A DNA stretch of 64,000 nt, from NCBI GenBank assembly GCA_028622995.1, contig JAJQJQ010000022.1, positions 124,001-188,000 on the forward strand, read 5' to 3'. This DNA comes from Panagrolaimus kolymaensis. Lineage: Eukaryota; Nematoda; Chromadorea; Rhabditida; Panagrolaimidae. Numbering within the stretch: the first letter of the stretch is position 1; every line of letters begins with the position of its first letter. Position numbers and translations under genes: made by a program. Below the pieces are notes generated by a model. The model was not told where the DNA came from. It made no database searches and was given only the letters and a program-made list of their open reading frames with translations. Positions 1 through 10,041 of the stretch are shown one piece after another.

Positions 1-1113
1 TCTTTAAAAAAGTTTGGAGCAATTCTGTTTGCCAAAATAACACAAGCTATTTTATATTCTCTGAGACAATGAGAAACAGGATCGCCATATTTAGATAAGT
101 CCGCATGAGGTAACTTCGAACCAGCAGCAAGGAGATTGTAAAGAATTAGAAGACAATAATAAGTGAAGAAAGTTTTAGTTGTATTTTCTTCCAAATTTTC
201 TTCAATTTCTTCTTTCTTTGTAAAAGCTTGTTCAATGATTTCTAATTGAATTTCAATCTTGTTCGTTTCAAAGAATTCACAATATAATCGGCAAACAGTT
301 CTAAATTCATCAAGTTCGTTGGGAGAATTTGGATATGTCAGCAAGAGATCATCGTATTTCTTGAATATTCTAAATTCCCTCAACTTGCAAGAAGATTTCA
401 TTAACAAAACCAAAGAGAGAGAATCAAGCGGAAAAAGATCAAGGACGGATATGAGACAGCTTAAACCCAAGTAATCCTGAAATAATAAGGATGACAAAAT
501 ATTAAAATATTTTTTAAGTAAAGAACTTACATCACCATTAAGAAAAGCAATAGCAGCAATAATTCTACCAAAATTTGCAACAATACTTTTCATTTTATCA
601 TCTTTAAACTTTTTTGAAACAGGAAATAATTTGTCCAAATAGAAAGTTGTGCATTTTTGATATGAATCTTTGAGTTCAGAATTAGACCATTTCTCAGCTA
701 ACAGATGTGCAACTTTGATGTAAGCGTTCATATCAACCAAATTACCAAAATTAAATTTCCAAGTCGTTCTGTAATGAACATGAACCTGAAGAAAAAAAAG
801 ACGAAATATTAATTGAAAATTGTTATCAAAATATACAAACCGCTATTTGAATTTCATCAATAAGTTTTAGATATTTTAGTATTTTTTCTTCTAGATAGCT
901 GCATGATTCTGTGAAAAAATGTTCTTCAAATTCTTGAGTTTTGGCTGCTGATGTTCTTGTAAGCATTAGAGATTTGTTTGAGAAAGGGAGAAGAAGCTTC
1001 GACAAATTTGTAACACGAACGAACAAATGGCAATTTCGAATAAAATGCTTTTGTTGTTTGACGAAGAAAGTTTTCAAAAAGAATGAATTATTATTTGTCT
1101 CAATGTTATGCAA
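1..1113 (-). CDS. Unknown all-helical (TPR-like) protein, 5' part, runs off the window
   Basis: I do not recognise this gene. Three exons read on the minus strand: about 1113-841, 785-531 and 476 to the window edge, joined by 55-nt introns with GT and CAG boundaries. The joined frame stays open for more than 300 residues. It is rich in Leu, Lys, Glu and aromatic residues, with evenly spaced helices such as FGRIIAAIAFLNGDDYLGL and FTYYCLLIYNLLAAG, which suggests a helical-repeat (TPR-like) fold. No signal peptide or membrane segment is visible in the better-supported part. The start is uncertain: the first Met (1113) precedes a poorly structured stretch, and an internal Met at 966 (MLTRTSAAKTQ) is equally plausible. 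The C-terminus lies outside the window, so no function can be assigned. Confidence 0.6.
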
Positions 1114-1609
1114 ATTTTATAAAAAAGTGTTGGAGATTTTTTTCTTACAAAAATATTTTGAATTGGAACATATTGTAATATGGTAGCCTTCATAATGGCG
1201 GTGTTAATAGGAGCAAAAAAGGTGCAAGAAAACAACCCAAACTTAAAATTAAAAATTGACCAATGAATTATTGTTATTGCTCTTTTTTTTTTACTGTAAC
1301 AGCATTAAAAAAAAGTTAAAAAATGGACGATGAATAAGCCTAGAAAAAATATGGTTAAAAACCAAAATAGCCATCATAACTTTCAAAGACTGACGACTAC
1401 CTTTTTAAAAGTTTTTTCCATAAACGTTGTTGTCGTCGATTTTGAAAGCAGAAAGTTTGTGGAAAATATATGTAAATCTTTAAAGGATGATTGCATTTTG
1501 GGTTTTTTTCCATTCAAATATTACAATGAAAGCTTTAAAAATAATATTTATTTTTCAAAGTGAAACAACAACAAAAGTAAGAAAATAAGAAAACACAATA
1601 ATAAAAATT
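1114..1609. other. Intergenic stretch, nothing recognised
   Basis: A/T-rich spacer between two minus-strand genes. It should hold the promoter of the upstream unknown gene and the 3' UTR boundary of the F-box-like gene. The open frame on + at 1330-1563 has no splice partners or family features and is taken as chance. Confidence 0.5.
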
Positions 1610-3449
1610 TTAAAAAATAATTTTAACGGTTGGTCTTTCAATTTGCGGCTTCCAAGTATCCAGTTTTTCTTTGAGTTGAGCTTTGAATTGTGGAACATCC
1701 ATTTCATCATTTGCCAACGGTGTGAAAATAAGATGAACTAGAGCTCTAGGAGCAAGTGTTTTCTGAAAAGAATAAAAAATCATATAATGAGAATAACAAA
1801 AATTGTGAAATCTTACTGTAAGGACGTCAAAAAGTGAAGAAGCAATAATTGGATCTTTGTAAAATTGAAGTGAAAGATGCTTGATATTGTTTCGGTGAGG
1901 AAGTACGAGTAGTTGAATTCGATTTCGAAATTGAATTCCACGAACTTTTGCACTAAAAGTAAAACTTGTTAGAAAAACAAAGATAAATATAACCAACCGA
2001 ACAGATCCAGCATTTGGAAGATGGAGCAACAATTCGACGAAAGAAATAACTTTGCTATCTTCGCTATTAACAAAACTGTTTATTGAATTCCATTCTTTTA
2101 CCATACCAGATTTTGTAATTAATTTCAAAATACGCATGGAAATACGAAGAGAACTTATAAAAATTTTCTTTGCCTCAATTCGATTATCCATTGATAAAGC
2201 AATAGGTTGAGAAACATGAAGTGAGTTTGTAATCCAATATGGTTTACCAAGCTCAGATTTGTTTACAAACACCATTTTCTTATTATCAGTCATTATTGTG
2301 ATTTTCTTATCAGTTCCAATGTGAAGATCATCAACCATAAAGTATAGGTTCTTTGGAAAGAAAAATTTGCAGGTTTTTTCAAACTTTTTCCAAGTTTCAG
2401 CATCGGCAGTTTCACGAATATAGCACATATGAGGATACGGGAAGGCAAAGTATTGTCGTTCAGCGTCATCATCATTGAATGTAATCTTCTTCTGTACAGT
2501 TTCAAGCACTGGCGGCATTTCATTTTCAGCAGGAGGAGCATCCATTTCAAACATAGGCATCTTTTCATCAGATTCGAGAACTTTTTGGTTGTAACGTTCT
2601 TTAAATGCAATATTTTCAAAGTTGAAATCGACATGAATTTTAGCTTCAGGATCAAGATGTTTCTGAAATATTATACTAACAATAAAGATTATCAATAAGG
2701 GAAAAGGCTTACTTTGACAAATGTGAAGAGCCAATTAGCATTCAAAGAACGATCGACATTGGTAAGGCTCAACTCAGTAATCTTGTTTTTCCATGGAATA
2801 GCGAGTAGTTTCTTCATTGTTTGACGAGTGACATGGCATTTACCGATCCTAAAAAACAGAAAATAAGCAAAGTTATGAGCAAAAGACATGCAAAAAAGAT
2901 TTTTTACCTTATAACTCGAGCAGTTGGAACCAAAGATAAAACATCTTCCAAAGGTACAGGAGACATATCAAGATCATAAAAGATTGAAAAGCTATGTGAT
3001 ATGTCCAAATATTCCACATTTCCAGATGATGTTAGACATTTAAAGCCTTTTAAGTTCATTGCACAATTAAACAAAGAAATTTCAGAAGCATCACATCGAA
3101 CAATTTTAGAAATAAATGCGCCATCAGGATTATATTGAGGGAATAGATACACTTTCTTAGTAATCCAAATGAAATTGGCTTTCTTCATAAACATTTCGAG
3201 CTCAACATCATCCATAAAATCCAAGCATCCATCATACTTTTCGTTTTCAATTCGTCGTTTCCATTGATCCATTTCCATGCCATCCACGATGAGAAAAGGA
3301 GCTTTTGCGAAGAAATATTTGCAAGTTCGATCCAGCATTTGTTTGATTTCGGAATCAGCTTTCATGTTGACATATTCGATGAGTTTCACAGGAAATGGAA
3401 ATTTTTGTTGAACAAAATTTGTCAAATTGAATGACAGCTTTTCACCCAT
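1610..3449 (-). CDS. F-box-like protein with two F-box-like/repeat units
   Basis: Five exons on the minus strand: 3449-2908, 2848-2713, 2662-1998, 1952-1817 and 1762-1610. The joined frame is 543 aa. Residues ~15-55 (FPFPVKLIEYVN...RTCKYFFAKAPFLIVD) match the degenerate F-box pattern of divergent nematode families, where a hydrophobic first helix is followed by TCKYFF and a 'VD' strand. A second copy lies in exon 3 (FAFPYPHMCYIRE...KTCKFFFPKNLYFMVDD). Leucine-rich, LRR-like segments follow each unit. F-box proteins normally bridge SKP1-cullin ubiquitin ligases to substrates; that role is inferred from the family. Two introns (45 and 54 nt) are in-frame and stop-free, so retention would not truncate the protein. 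Two adjacent genes read as one are possible, but the exon 2/3 junction keeps phase. The closest relative in the window is the disrupted gene at 50.3-53.0 kb. Confidence 0.7.
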
Positions 3450-4573
3450 GTTTACTAAAAAGGTGGATAAAATTATGTAATGTTCACAGAAAGATTAAGC
3501 GAGAATTATTGAAACACGAAAGGTAAACAAATCAACAAAGTTGTTTTATTTTATTTGCTTGAACTCCCATAAAAAAATAAGATTGTTTTGTTATAAAAGA
3601 ATCAAAAGAAATAATTTTTTTAATTGAGTTTGGCGGAATTCTTTTCTAAAATTTTTTCGAGGGCTTTTTTTTCGTTTCGAGGTTTAATGGGCTTTTAAAA
3701 AATTGACGTCAAACTAACAAATTTTTATTGATGGTAATCAAAGGCGTCGAATTTAAAAATGGAATTGATTTTTGTAATAATATTGATAATAACCCAATTT
3801 ATTATTTCATATCTTTCAGCTTTAATTCTTGCTTGCATTAATCCTTATAATTGAAATACTTTTTTCATTCTGTCTCATTAGAAATTCTTGTTGGATTTTG
3901 ATGAATGCTTTTTTTGGATTGTAATCAACAAAAAAAAACGTAAAGTCAATGGAAGAATCTTTCATTTAATAAATTTTTTGGAGTAGTTAAAACTATTGGA
4001 ATGCCATAAACTTATTACTTTTTAAGGAAAATCGCGATTTTTAAACTTTTTGAAGACAATAACAAGCTAATTCCAAATCTTGTTTAATTTTATTTTGCTT
4101 TATTTTTTTACCAACTAAATCATAAAAAACCAAGAATATTCGAACGAAGCAGCAAAACTTTTTAAAAAATAATATTTTTTTAATTTTTTCTGGAAATACT
4201 TATTTTATAAAATCAAATTTAAGAATTGGAAGAATCTCATTGATCTTTGTAATAAAATTATGGTACCACATACAACTCCGATATATGGATTTTGATTATA
4301 ATTATTATGAGAATTTAATAAATCCAAGAAATTTTTTTAGATCTTGATTATTACAAATTCGTGCGGAGTTGCCTTTTTCGCTTTATCCATTTTTCTTTTT
4401 ATTTATAAAATAGTTTTTCTTCAATAAAAAAAGAAAGAAGATAATAGCAGATTTAAAAAAGTTTATTTAATCGAATTATGAAAATTAAAGCATTTAAAAG
4501 GCGTAATAAAAAATAAAATTAAAATAATAAATTTACTTATGTAAGCGCGGTTAATAATATTTCCACCAAAGGC
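3450..4573. other. Intergenic, A/T-rich, no gene seen
   Basis: About 1.1 kb of low-complexity A/T sequence without a credible open frame or splice pattern. It contains the upstream region of the F-box-like gene and the 3' flank of the small membrane-protein gene. Confidence 0.5.
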
Positions 4574-5059
4574 TCATAAATCGGAAACGAAACAAGGCTT
4601 CGATTGTGCATCCACCGTCTTCGTTGCATAAATTATTTTTGGTTTTTTCGGTTTTAAAGTTTCTGGTGAAGTTAACGATGATTGTGGAAGCTCACATTCA
4701 CCATGAATCAAGGGCAATGGTTGTTGATCAATTTGCTGTGGAGGAGGTGGAGGAACAATAATATTTTGAGAGTTAATGGGAACACGAGGGGTTGCTTTTT
4801 CAATATCTTTTTCATTAAAATTTCTCCAACGTTTAAAAATGAAAACAAAAAATAAGCAGAAACAAATTAGAAAAATTGAAAGAATAATAAATATAAGAAA
4901 TATTAAAATAAGTGATTTTTCGTCATTTTTAACATCCTAAAATTAATTTTAAAAAATATATATGTTTTTCGCATTTATACTTACACTATTATGACCTTCA
5001 AAAAATTTAGTTGCTGCTTCCATGAAATTATCATTTAATTGACCAGGAGAAGATGCCAT
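4574..5059 (-). CDS. Small single-pass membrane protein with proline-rich tail
   Basis: Two exons, 5059-4985 and 4936-4574, joined by a 48-nt intron (GTAAGT...TTTTAG). The product is 145 aa, and the first exon (MASSPGQLNDNF...) is too short to stand out as an open frame. Residues ~32-55 form one long hydrophobic segment (LILIFLIFIILSIFLICFC), followed by a basic stop-transfer patch (KRWRNF), a KDIEKA motif, a poly-Pro run (PPPPPQQ) and a C-terminal IIYATKTVDA box. The layout suggests a short exoplasmic N-terminus with a proline-rich cytosolic tail. The gene at 59.5 kb is a paralog: it shares the membrane segment, NDIENA/KDIEKA and the IVYATRSFD/IIYATKTVD box. No known family or function is recognised. 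Confidence 0.65.
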
Positions 5060-5435
5060 TTTTATGCCAGGTTTAGAAATAAAAACTTTAGAACCAAAAA
5101 TAAAACTTTTAAAAGAAACGCATAAACTTTAAAAAAGAAAAACATAAGCTTCGTTCTTGTTTTTTTTTACGTAAAATGTGTTTCTTTTTTTCCATCATCA
5201 TCAATGAATCAAGAAGAAATGTGAAAACATAAAAAATAAAACTACACAAAACAAAACTAAATTTTTACTTTTTGTTTCTTAAAAACATGAACCGTACGAA
5301 AGTTACAACATTCACTTTTTGAAATCAAAAAATCTTCAAAAAAGATTCTTTATCAAAATTATTAAATAAACTTTATTTATTATTATATTCAAAACACAAA
5401 TAAATTAAATAATCAAAAATAAATAATAAAATGTA
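5060..5435. promoter_or_regulatory. Upstream region of the small membrane-protein gene, duplicated near 9.3 kb
   Basis: The block at about 5160-5360 (containing CATCATCAATGAATCAAGAA and the TTTGTTTCTTAAAAACATGA run) has a clear diverged copy in the same orientation at about 9265-9450. This region should carry the promoter and 5' UTR of the gene at 4574-5059. No exact TATA box is assigned. Confidence 0.45.
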
Positions 5436-7854
5436 TTATTTCTTGCCGCCTTTCTTTTTCTTTGATGGAGTTTCAAAATCGGAATTGACAGTGAAGAATT
5501 TAGTTTTCTTGCTTCCTTCATCCAAAGATTCAACCTTTTTCATAGTTGTTTCACCACCAGCACCTGTTGTTCCAACAGTCTCAGTTTGAGATTTCTTCGT
5601 TTGAGTTTTTGACTTCTTTTGAGATTTGACATTATTTGAATGTTTGGACATTTCAGTTGCAGCAGCTGTTGTGGCGTCTGTTTCTTCAACCTTTGTAGAG
5701 TTCATTTGATTTGCACCACGACGTTCAAAGATGATTAAAAGAATGAATAAAACCAATAAAAGAACATCGATAATGATCAAAAGGATCAGACACCAAAGAC
5801 AATCATCAATGTAGGATGAACAAAGATAACCACCAGCAGGAGTTGTAGTAGCTATGTATGGAAGTGGTTTACTTTTTGAGGAGTTTGATGTTGATGATGG
5901 CATTGAACTCGTTGATGATGCATTAGAATTTGAATCATTTCTAGTCGAAGATGGTAGCGGACTTGTTGTTGACGATGATGAAACTGGTTCAGGTGGTTGA
6001 GTTAATGGTTCTTGAGTTGATGTTGTTTCCGTTGAAGTAGGAGGTTCAGGAGTTGGCGATGAAGTTGAAGGAGCTTCAGTAGATGAACTTGTTGGCTCTT
6101 CTGTTGTTGTAGTTGATGGCGGAGGAGGTGGTCGAGGAGGAGCAGGAGGCAGTGTAATAGGACCGTCCACTAAAACAAAACTATATAAAGATGAAAAAAG
6201 TATTTTAACAAAAACAAACTTTTATAAGCTGGAATGGTAAAAGTAACCCAATCTTCTTTGATATACATCAATGGAACTTCCTGTGATGGTGGCAAATCTT
6301 TTGTATAATACACGTATGGATTTTCTAAAATGTAATTATGTTGTAGTGAAATGAATGTTAAAATAAAACATACTGTAATGACCAATAAACCCATTAAGAG
6401 TATCAGGAATTCTACCAAAAACAAAAATTTGTCCACCATAACTTTGAAATACAGGTTGAACTGGTTCATGAAAGCGTTCTTCGAGTGTTGATTGCAAGAG
6501 ATCTTTATTAAAATCCGTCAAAGTATATCCATAAACTAATTCAGGAGTTTCAAGAGGTTTACTTTCTTCGAACTTGAAAAAGTGAGCTTCAGCTAAAATA
6601 TTTATTGATTTGAAAGCTCCTTGAATATGGAAAAAAAAGTTAAAACTTACGATCATGGTTACGATCGCCATCCCAGTATAAAGAAACAAAGCAGCCAAAC
6701 AATGGATCAAAAGCAAAGAATCTTTGAAGATAATTTTGAGTTGGATAACTATCAAGCAATTTGAAGTGAAGATTACCATCTCTATCTGTAACAAACACTC
6801 TTTTTTTTGGATTTGGAAGATAACTATTTTCCCAATATCCTTGACCCTAAAAAAAAGTAATAATTTTATATAAATAGAAAAATGATCACATTGAAGTTGA
6901 ACTAATTTTTCGCATCAATATTAACCAAATATAAACTTCATTATAAGAAAGACTATTTAATGGATAAAAAAGCAAACTTACCAAATCTTCAAGTTCTGCA
7001 TAATACATACAAATATGTTCTTTATTTTTGAGAAAAAGCCAACCATATTTGTTATATTTTTCATTGATATAAGCAACTATTAATTGATAATCATTATCCA
7101 CAAGTACACCTTTGCTTGTCGATATAGGACTATCTTCTAAAAACAAAAATAGAATTAATCTTTTTTACTTAAACAAAATATATAAAAAAAGCATACGAGG
7201 AATATATTCTTTACATTTTCCACTCCAATCATTGACTTCAACCATTGAAAACATTCTAAAAACTAACAAATAAGTAAAGTTCTGGAATCGATAAATTGAA
7301 AAACAACTTACGGTAATTCTGGTGATATTGGATCAGGAACGCCATAAGCAATTCTAATATCCATGAAAGTCCAATCTCCGTCTAATATTTTTTCAAGACG
7401 AGGGAAAATAGGATAGCCAAGTTTTTCAAAAGGAATAATGGAATATGTTGGAACTGCATCCTTGTAAATTGCAAGATCGACTTTTCTGGCTTCTTCTTTA
7501 TCACTAAATCAAACATATTAAAATTGTCTTAGACGATAAAAAGAAAAAGAGCTTTGACTTGATTCAAGTAAGCCTCAAAGCACCAATCCATATTACAACA
7601 AACAAAAAAACTTACACTGGGTTTTCTACGCTTTGGAATTTTTTCAAAATTTTAAATTCAGCATTCGGATCTTCCAAGCAACCATGACTTTTTGTTTCTT
7701 GATTTTGAAGTTTGCAGTAAGTGATTGTTATATAATCTTTAAGACTTGATCTAGCATCGATCACACGATAATATACTTCATAACCACCATCACAAGAAAC
7801 AAGAGAAACGAGGAAGAGAGCAAAGAAAGGTTGAAGAAACACCAGGATTAACAT
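5436..7854 (-). CDS. Signal-peptide, Ser/Thr/Pro-stalk single-pass membrane protein
   Basis: About eight exons: 7854-7616, 7503-~7312, ~7256-7197, ~7139-6982, ~6845-6657, ~6595-6375, ~6324-6222 and 6169-5436. I chose the start at 7854 because it opens directly into a signal peptide (MLILVFLQPFFALFLVSLVSC); an upstream in-frame Met at 7887 would add 11 residues before it. A roughly 330-aa ectodomain follows, with scattered Cys, Trp and Tyr (DWSGKCKEYIP; GCFVSLYWDGDRNHD). Next come a mucin-like stalk of about 100 residues dominated by Ser, Thr and Pro, one membrane segment (CLILLIIIDVLLLVLFILLI) and a Lys/Ser/Thr-rich cytosolic tail ending KKKKGGKK. The layout is that of a heavily O-glycosylated type I surface protein. 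I do not recognise the ectodomain family. Confidence 0.65.
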
Positions 7855-8349
7855 TTTATTTTCGCCACCTTTTGAACGCAGAAACATTTTTCACGAGCAC
7901 CAAAGTTTTTTGCAGGAAAGAAAAAACGAAAGAATGAAAAATGATTTTTTTGAAGAATCACTTTTGTCGAAAGTGAAGAAGAAAAAATGGATGCGAAAGC
8001 AAATTTATAAAATTTGCATATGCAAAGCAAGAACGAGGATTGAATCTTTTTTTTGCGCTTTGATCAGATTTGAAAAAAAAAAGTTCATTCAATATTTATT
8101 TTTTGTTTTATTATTAAAATTTTTTGCATTTCCTAATATTCGAAAAGTAAACTGATTGCTTATTGCTTTTATTTTTTAACTTTTTTTTCTAAATTTGGAG
8201 AGATTTGTCTAAAATTTAAACCATTCATGATAAAAAAAATTCTTCCAAAAAGGATTGTTTTGAAACATTAGTTCTTTCTCGTAATTTTTTATTGATTACT
8301 TTCATGGAATGTATTTTGATCAAAGTGGTTTAATTTGCTGCCCGAGGTT
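7855..8349. other. Promoter side of the mucin-like gene; otherwise nothing seen
   Basis: A/T-rich spacer. Short open frames on both strands (7848-8155) are low-complexity Lys/Phe sequence and are not accepted as genes. Confidence 0.4.
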
Positions 8350-8795
8350 ACTGTAACATAAAATGTGGCACGAATTTATTGTTTTGAGAGATTGACATCA
8401 GAAAGCTGAAAAAATAGTTTTTATTATTTTATTTTGGATCAAGCTTTCGAACAAATAATGCTTGCCTCATTTACAAGATTTTCATTATCAATTTCAATAA
8501 TCAAATTTGGATTACTAATATTATTATTACTTCCGCCATTTTCAGATGGTAAAATATTATTAATTACATCGCATACAGCTTCATATTCCTCATCATCATT
8601 GTTATGAATGGTGGAAGACGATGAAGAACGAATTAAAGGTGATTCACCAAAAGCACTTTGAGATAAATTTTCCATTGGAACTTCCACGAGATTTACTCGA
8701 TCTGAATCCAATTCATTGCGGCGATGATTACATAAACGACGAATTCGCTCCCAAATAAAATCTAAAAATTCTTTTTTTTTTTTGCGGTCACTAAT
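8350..8795 (-). pseudogene. Orphan copy of the last exon of the 62-kb membrane-protein gene
   Basis: The minus strand here is nearly identical to + strand 62215-62640. It covers the end of intron 5, the splice acceptor, all of exon 6 and about 70 nt of 3' flank. The frame MDSDRVNLVEVPMENLSQ... (8711-8439) is intact and ends INEASIICSKA-like versus CSKI in the other copy, with small in-frame differences (an ISN insertion and a DDEE/DGEE change). The first five exons (signal peptide, ectodomain, membrane segment) are absent nearby, so this is an isolated cytosolic-tail fragment. It is either a pseudogene or a terminal exon that could be captured by another transcript. The intact reading frame suggests a recent duplication. 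Confidence 0.75.
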
Positions 8796-9004
8796 TCATT
8801 TTTATTTTTATAGGATAAAATGCGGAAGCTTGGTTTTAGAAAATTTTAAAAGTACTAATAAATTATGGAAAGTTTAGAAATCAGAGATTTCTATTTCGGT
8901 TTGCAAATTTTTATTTGTAATATTTTTACGAGTTTTAGAATGATCCTGGCAATCTACCGTGCGTGCGCAATATATTCAATTTTTGTTTTTCAGCTTTTTT
9001 TGAG

Positions 9005-9185
9005 CCCTTCTTCAGCCGCTAATGGTGCCGATTGAATACTTGAGGATTTGGAAGTTTGAAATTCATTCAATGTGTTAGGCGTTTTTTGTGAGTTGGATGA
9101 ATAAGTTGGAACGGGACAAGCAAGAAAATTCTTCCATCAATTTTTGATTCCCCGACAGGTTGATGAGGAGCCATTGGAATTTGGA
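9005..9185 (-). pseudogene. Broken relative of the small membrane-protein gene
   Basis: Reading minus from 9177, a short frame begins MAPHQPVGESKIDG, resembling the start context of the gene at 5059. It then shifts frame around LACP and continues as a Ser/Thr/Pro-rich tail (PVPTYSSNSQKTPN...) ending EEGLKKS-stop near 9005. The membrane segment expected in between is missing. The upstream flank (9265-9450) is homologous to the upstream flank of 4574-5059. A decayed tandem copy is the simplest reading, but coding similarity is weak. Confidence 0.35.
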
Positions 9186-9264
9186 AATAAAAGTTTTAAA
9201 AAAATCGACGAAAAATTAACTTTAAAAAATGAAACAACCTCAAACGTCAGAAACGATTTGTATA

Positions 9265-9450
9265 AATAAAAACTTTCATCTCTTCTTTCCATCTTTCCAT
9301 TTTTCCATCGTCATCAATGAATCAAGAAAATAGAATAAACAAAAAATACACAAACCAAATTTTTTCTTTTCTGTTTCTTCAAAACATGAGTCGCACAAAA
9401 ATTACAACATTCCCTTTTTTGAATCCATAAAATTTTAAACCGGTTCCTTA
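9265..9450 (-). repeat. Diverged copy of the 5.2-kb upstream region
   Basis: Matches 5160-5360 in the same orientation through several conserved words: the CCATCxTCATCAATGAATCAAGAA word, TTTCTTxAAAACATGA, a Cx(T/C)AC(G/A)AAA(G/A)TTACAACATTC word, and ATTCTTTATC/GGTTCCTTATC at the end. It lies just upstream of the broken gene relic at 9005-9185, as expected if a promoter-plus-gene unit was duplicated. Confidence 0.6.
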
Positions 9451-10041
9451 TCAAAAACTTTATTATTAAAAAGAGGAAAATTTAATTATTATTCAGTAAA
9501 AACAGAATTTGCTTTTCGGCCGAAATCCTTGTATGTTAAAAACTAAAATAATTTTTTGATTACCAAACCAACATCGTTTTATCGTAACAAAATAATATGT
9601 TGGAGCCAAAAAAAAACTAAAACCATTGCCACCTTAAAAAAATTGCCATTTTTTCAAAACTAATTATGGTAATTCCGGATCTCGACCAATCATTCAGCAC
9701 AAATTTTTGTTTGTGTAACAGATTCGTAATTTGATAAAGTAAAAATTAAGGTAATTAATTAAAGTATGTATGTGTTACGTAAACTTTAAGAAAAACGAAG
9801 AGTTTATAAAAATTAGGAAAACTTTTTGTTGAAAAACATTAAAAAAATGTTTGTAAAAAATGATTGAAAAACTTTAATTCGCGCCTTTTTACTGGCAAAA
9901 TGAGAGACAATGAAAGGGAAGCCTCCTTCGCTGTCAATTTTAAGTTTGCTAAAAATTTATTTAAACGATTCTTGATTGATACTTCAAAGCCTCAAACTTT
10001 TTATTTTACTCCATCAATTTATTTAATTTTCACCACAAAGA
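9451..10041. other. Upstream region of CPSF1
   Basis: A/T-rich sequence between a relic region and the CPSF1 start. The open frame 9864-10061 overlaps the CPSF1 start codon in another frame and is not accepted. No specific promoter element is assigned. Confidence 0.4.
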
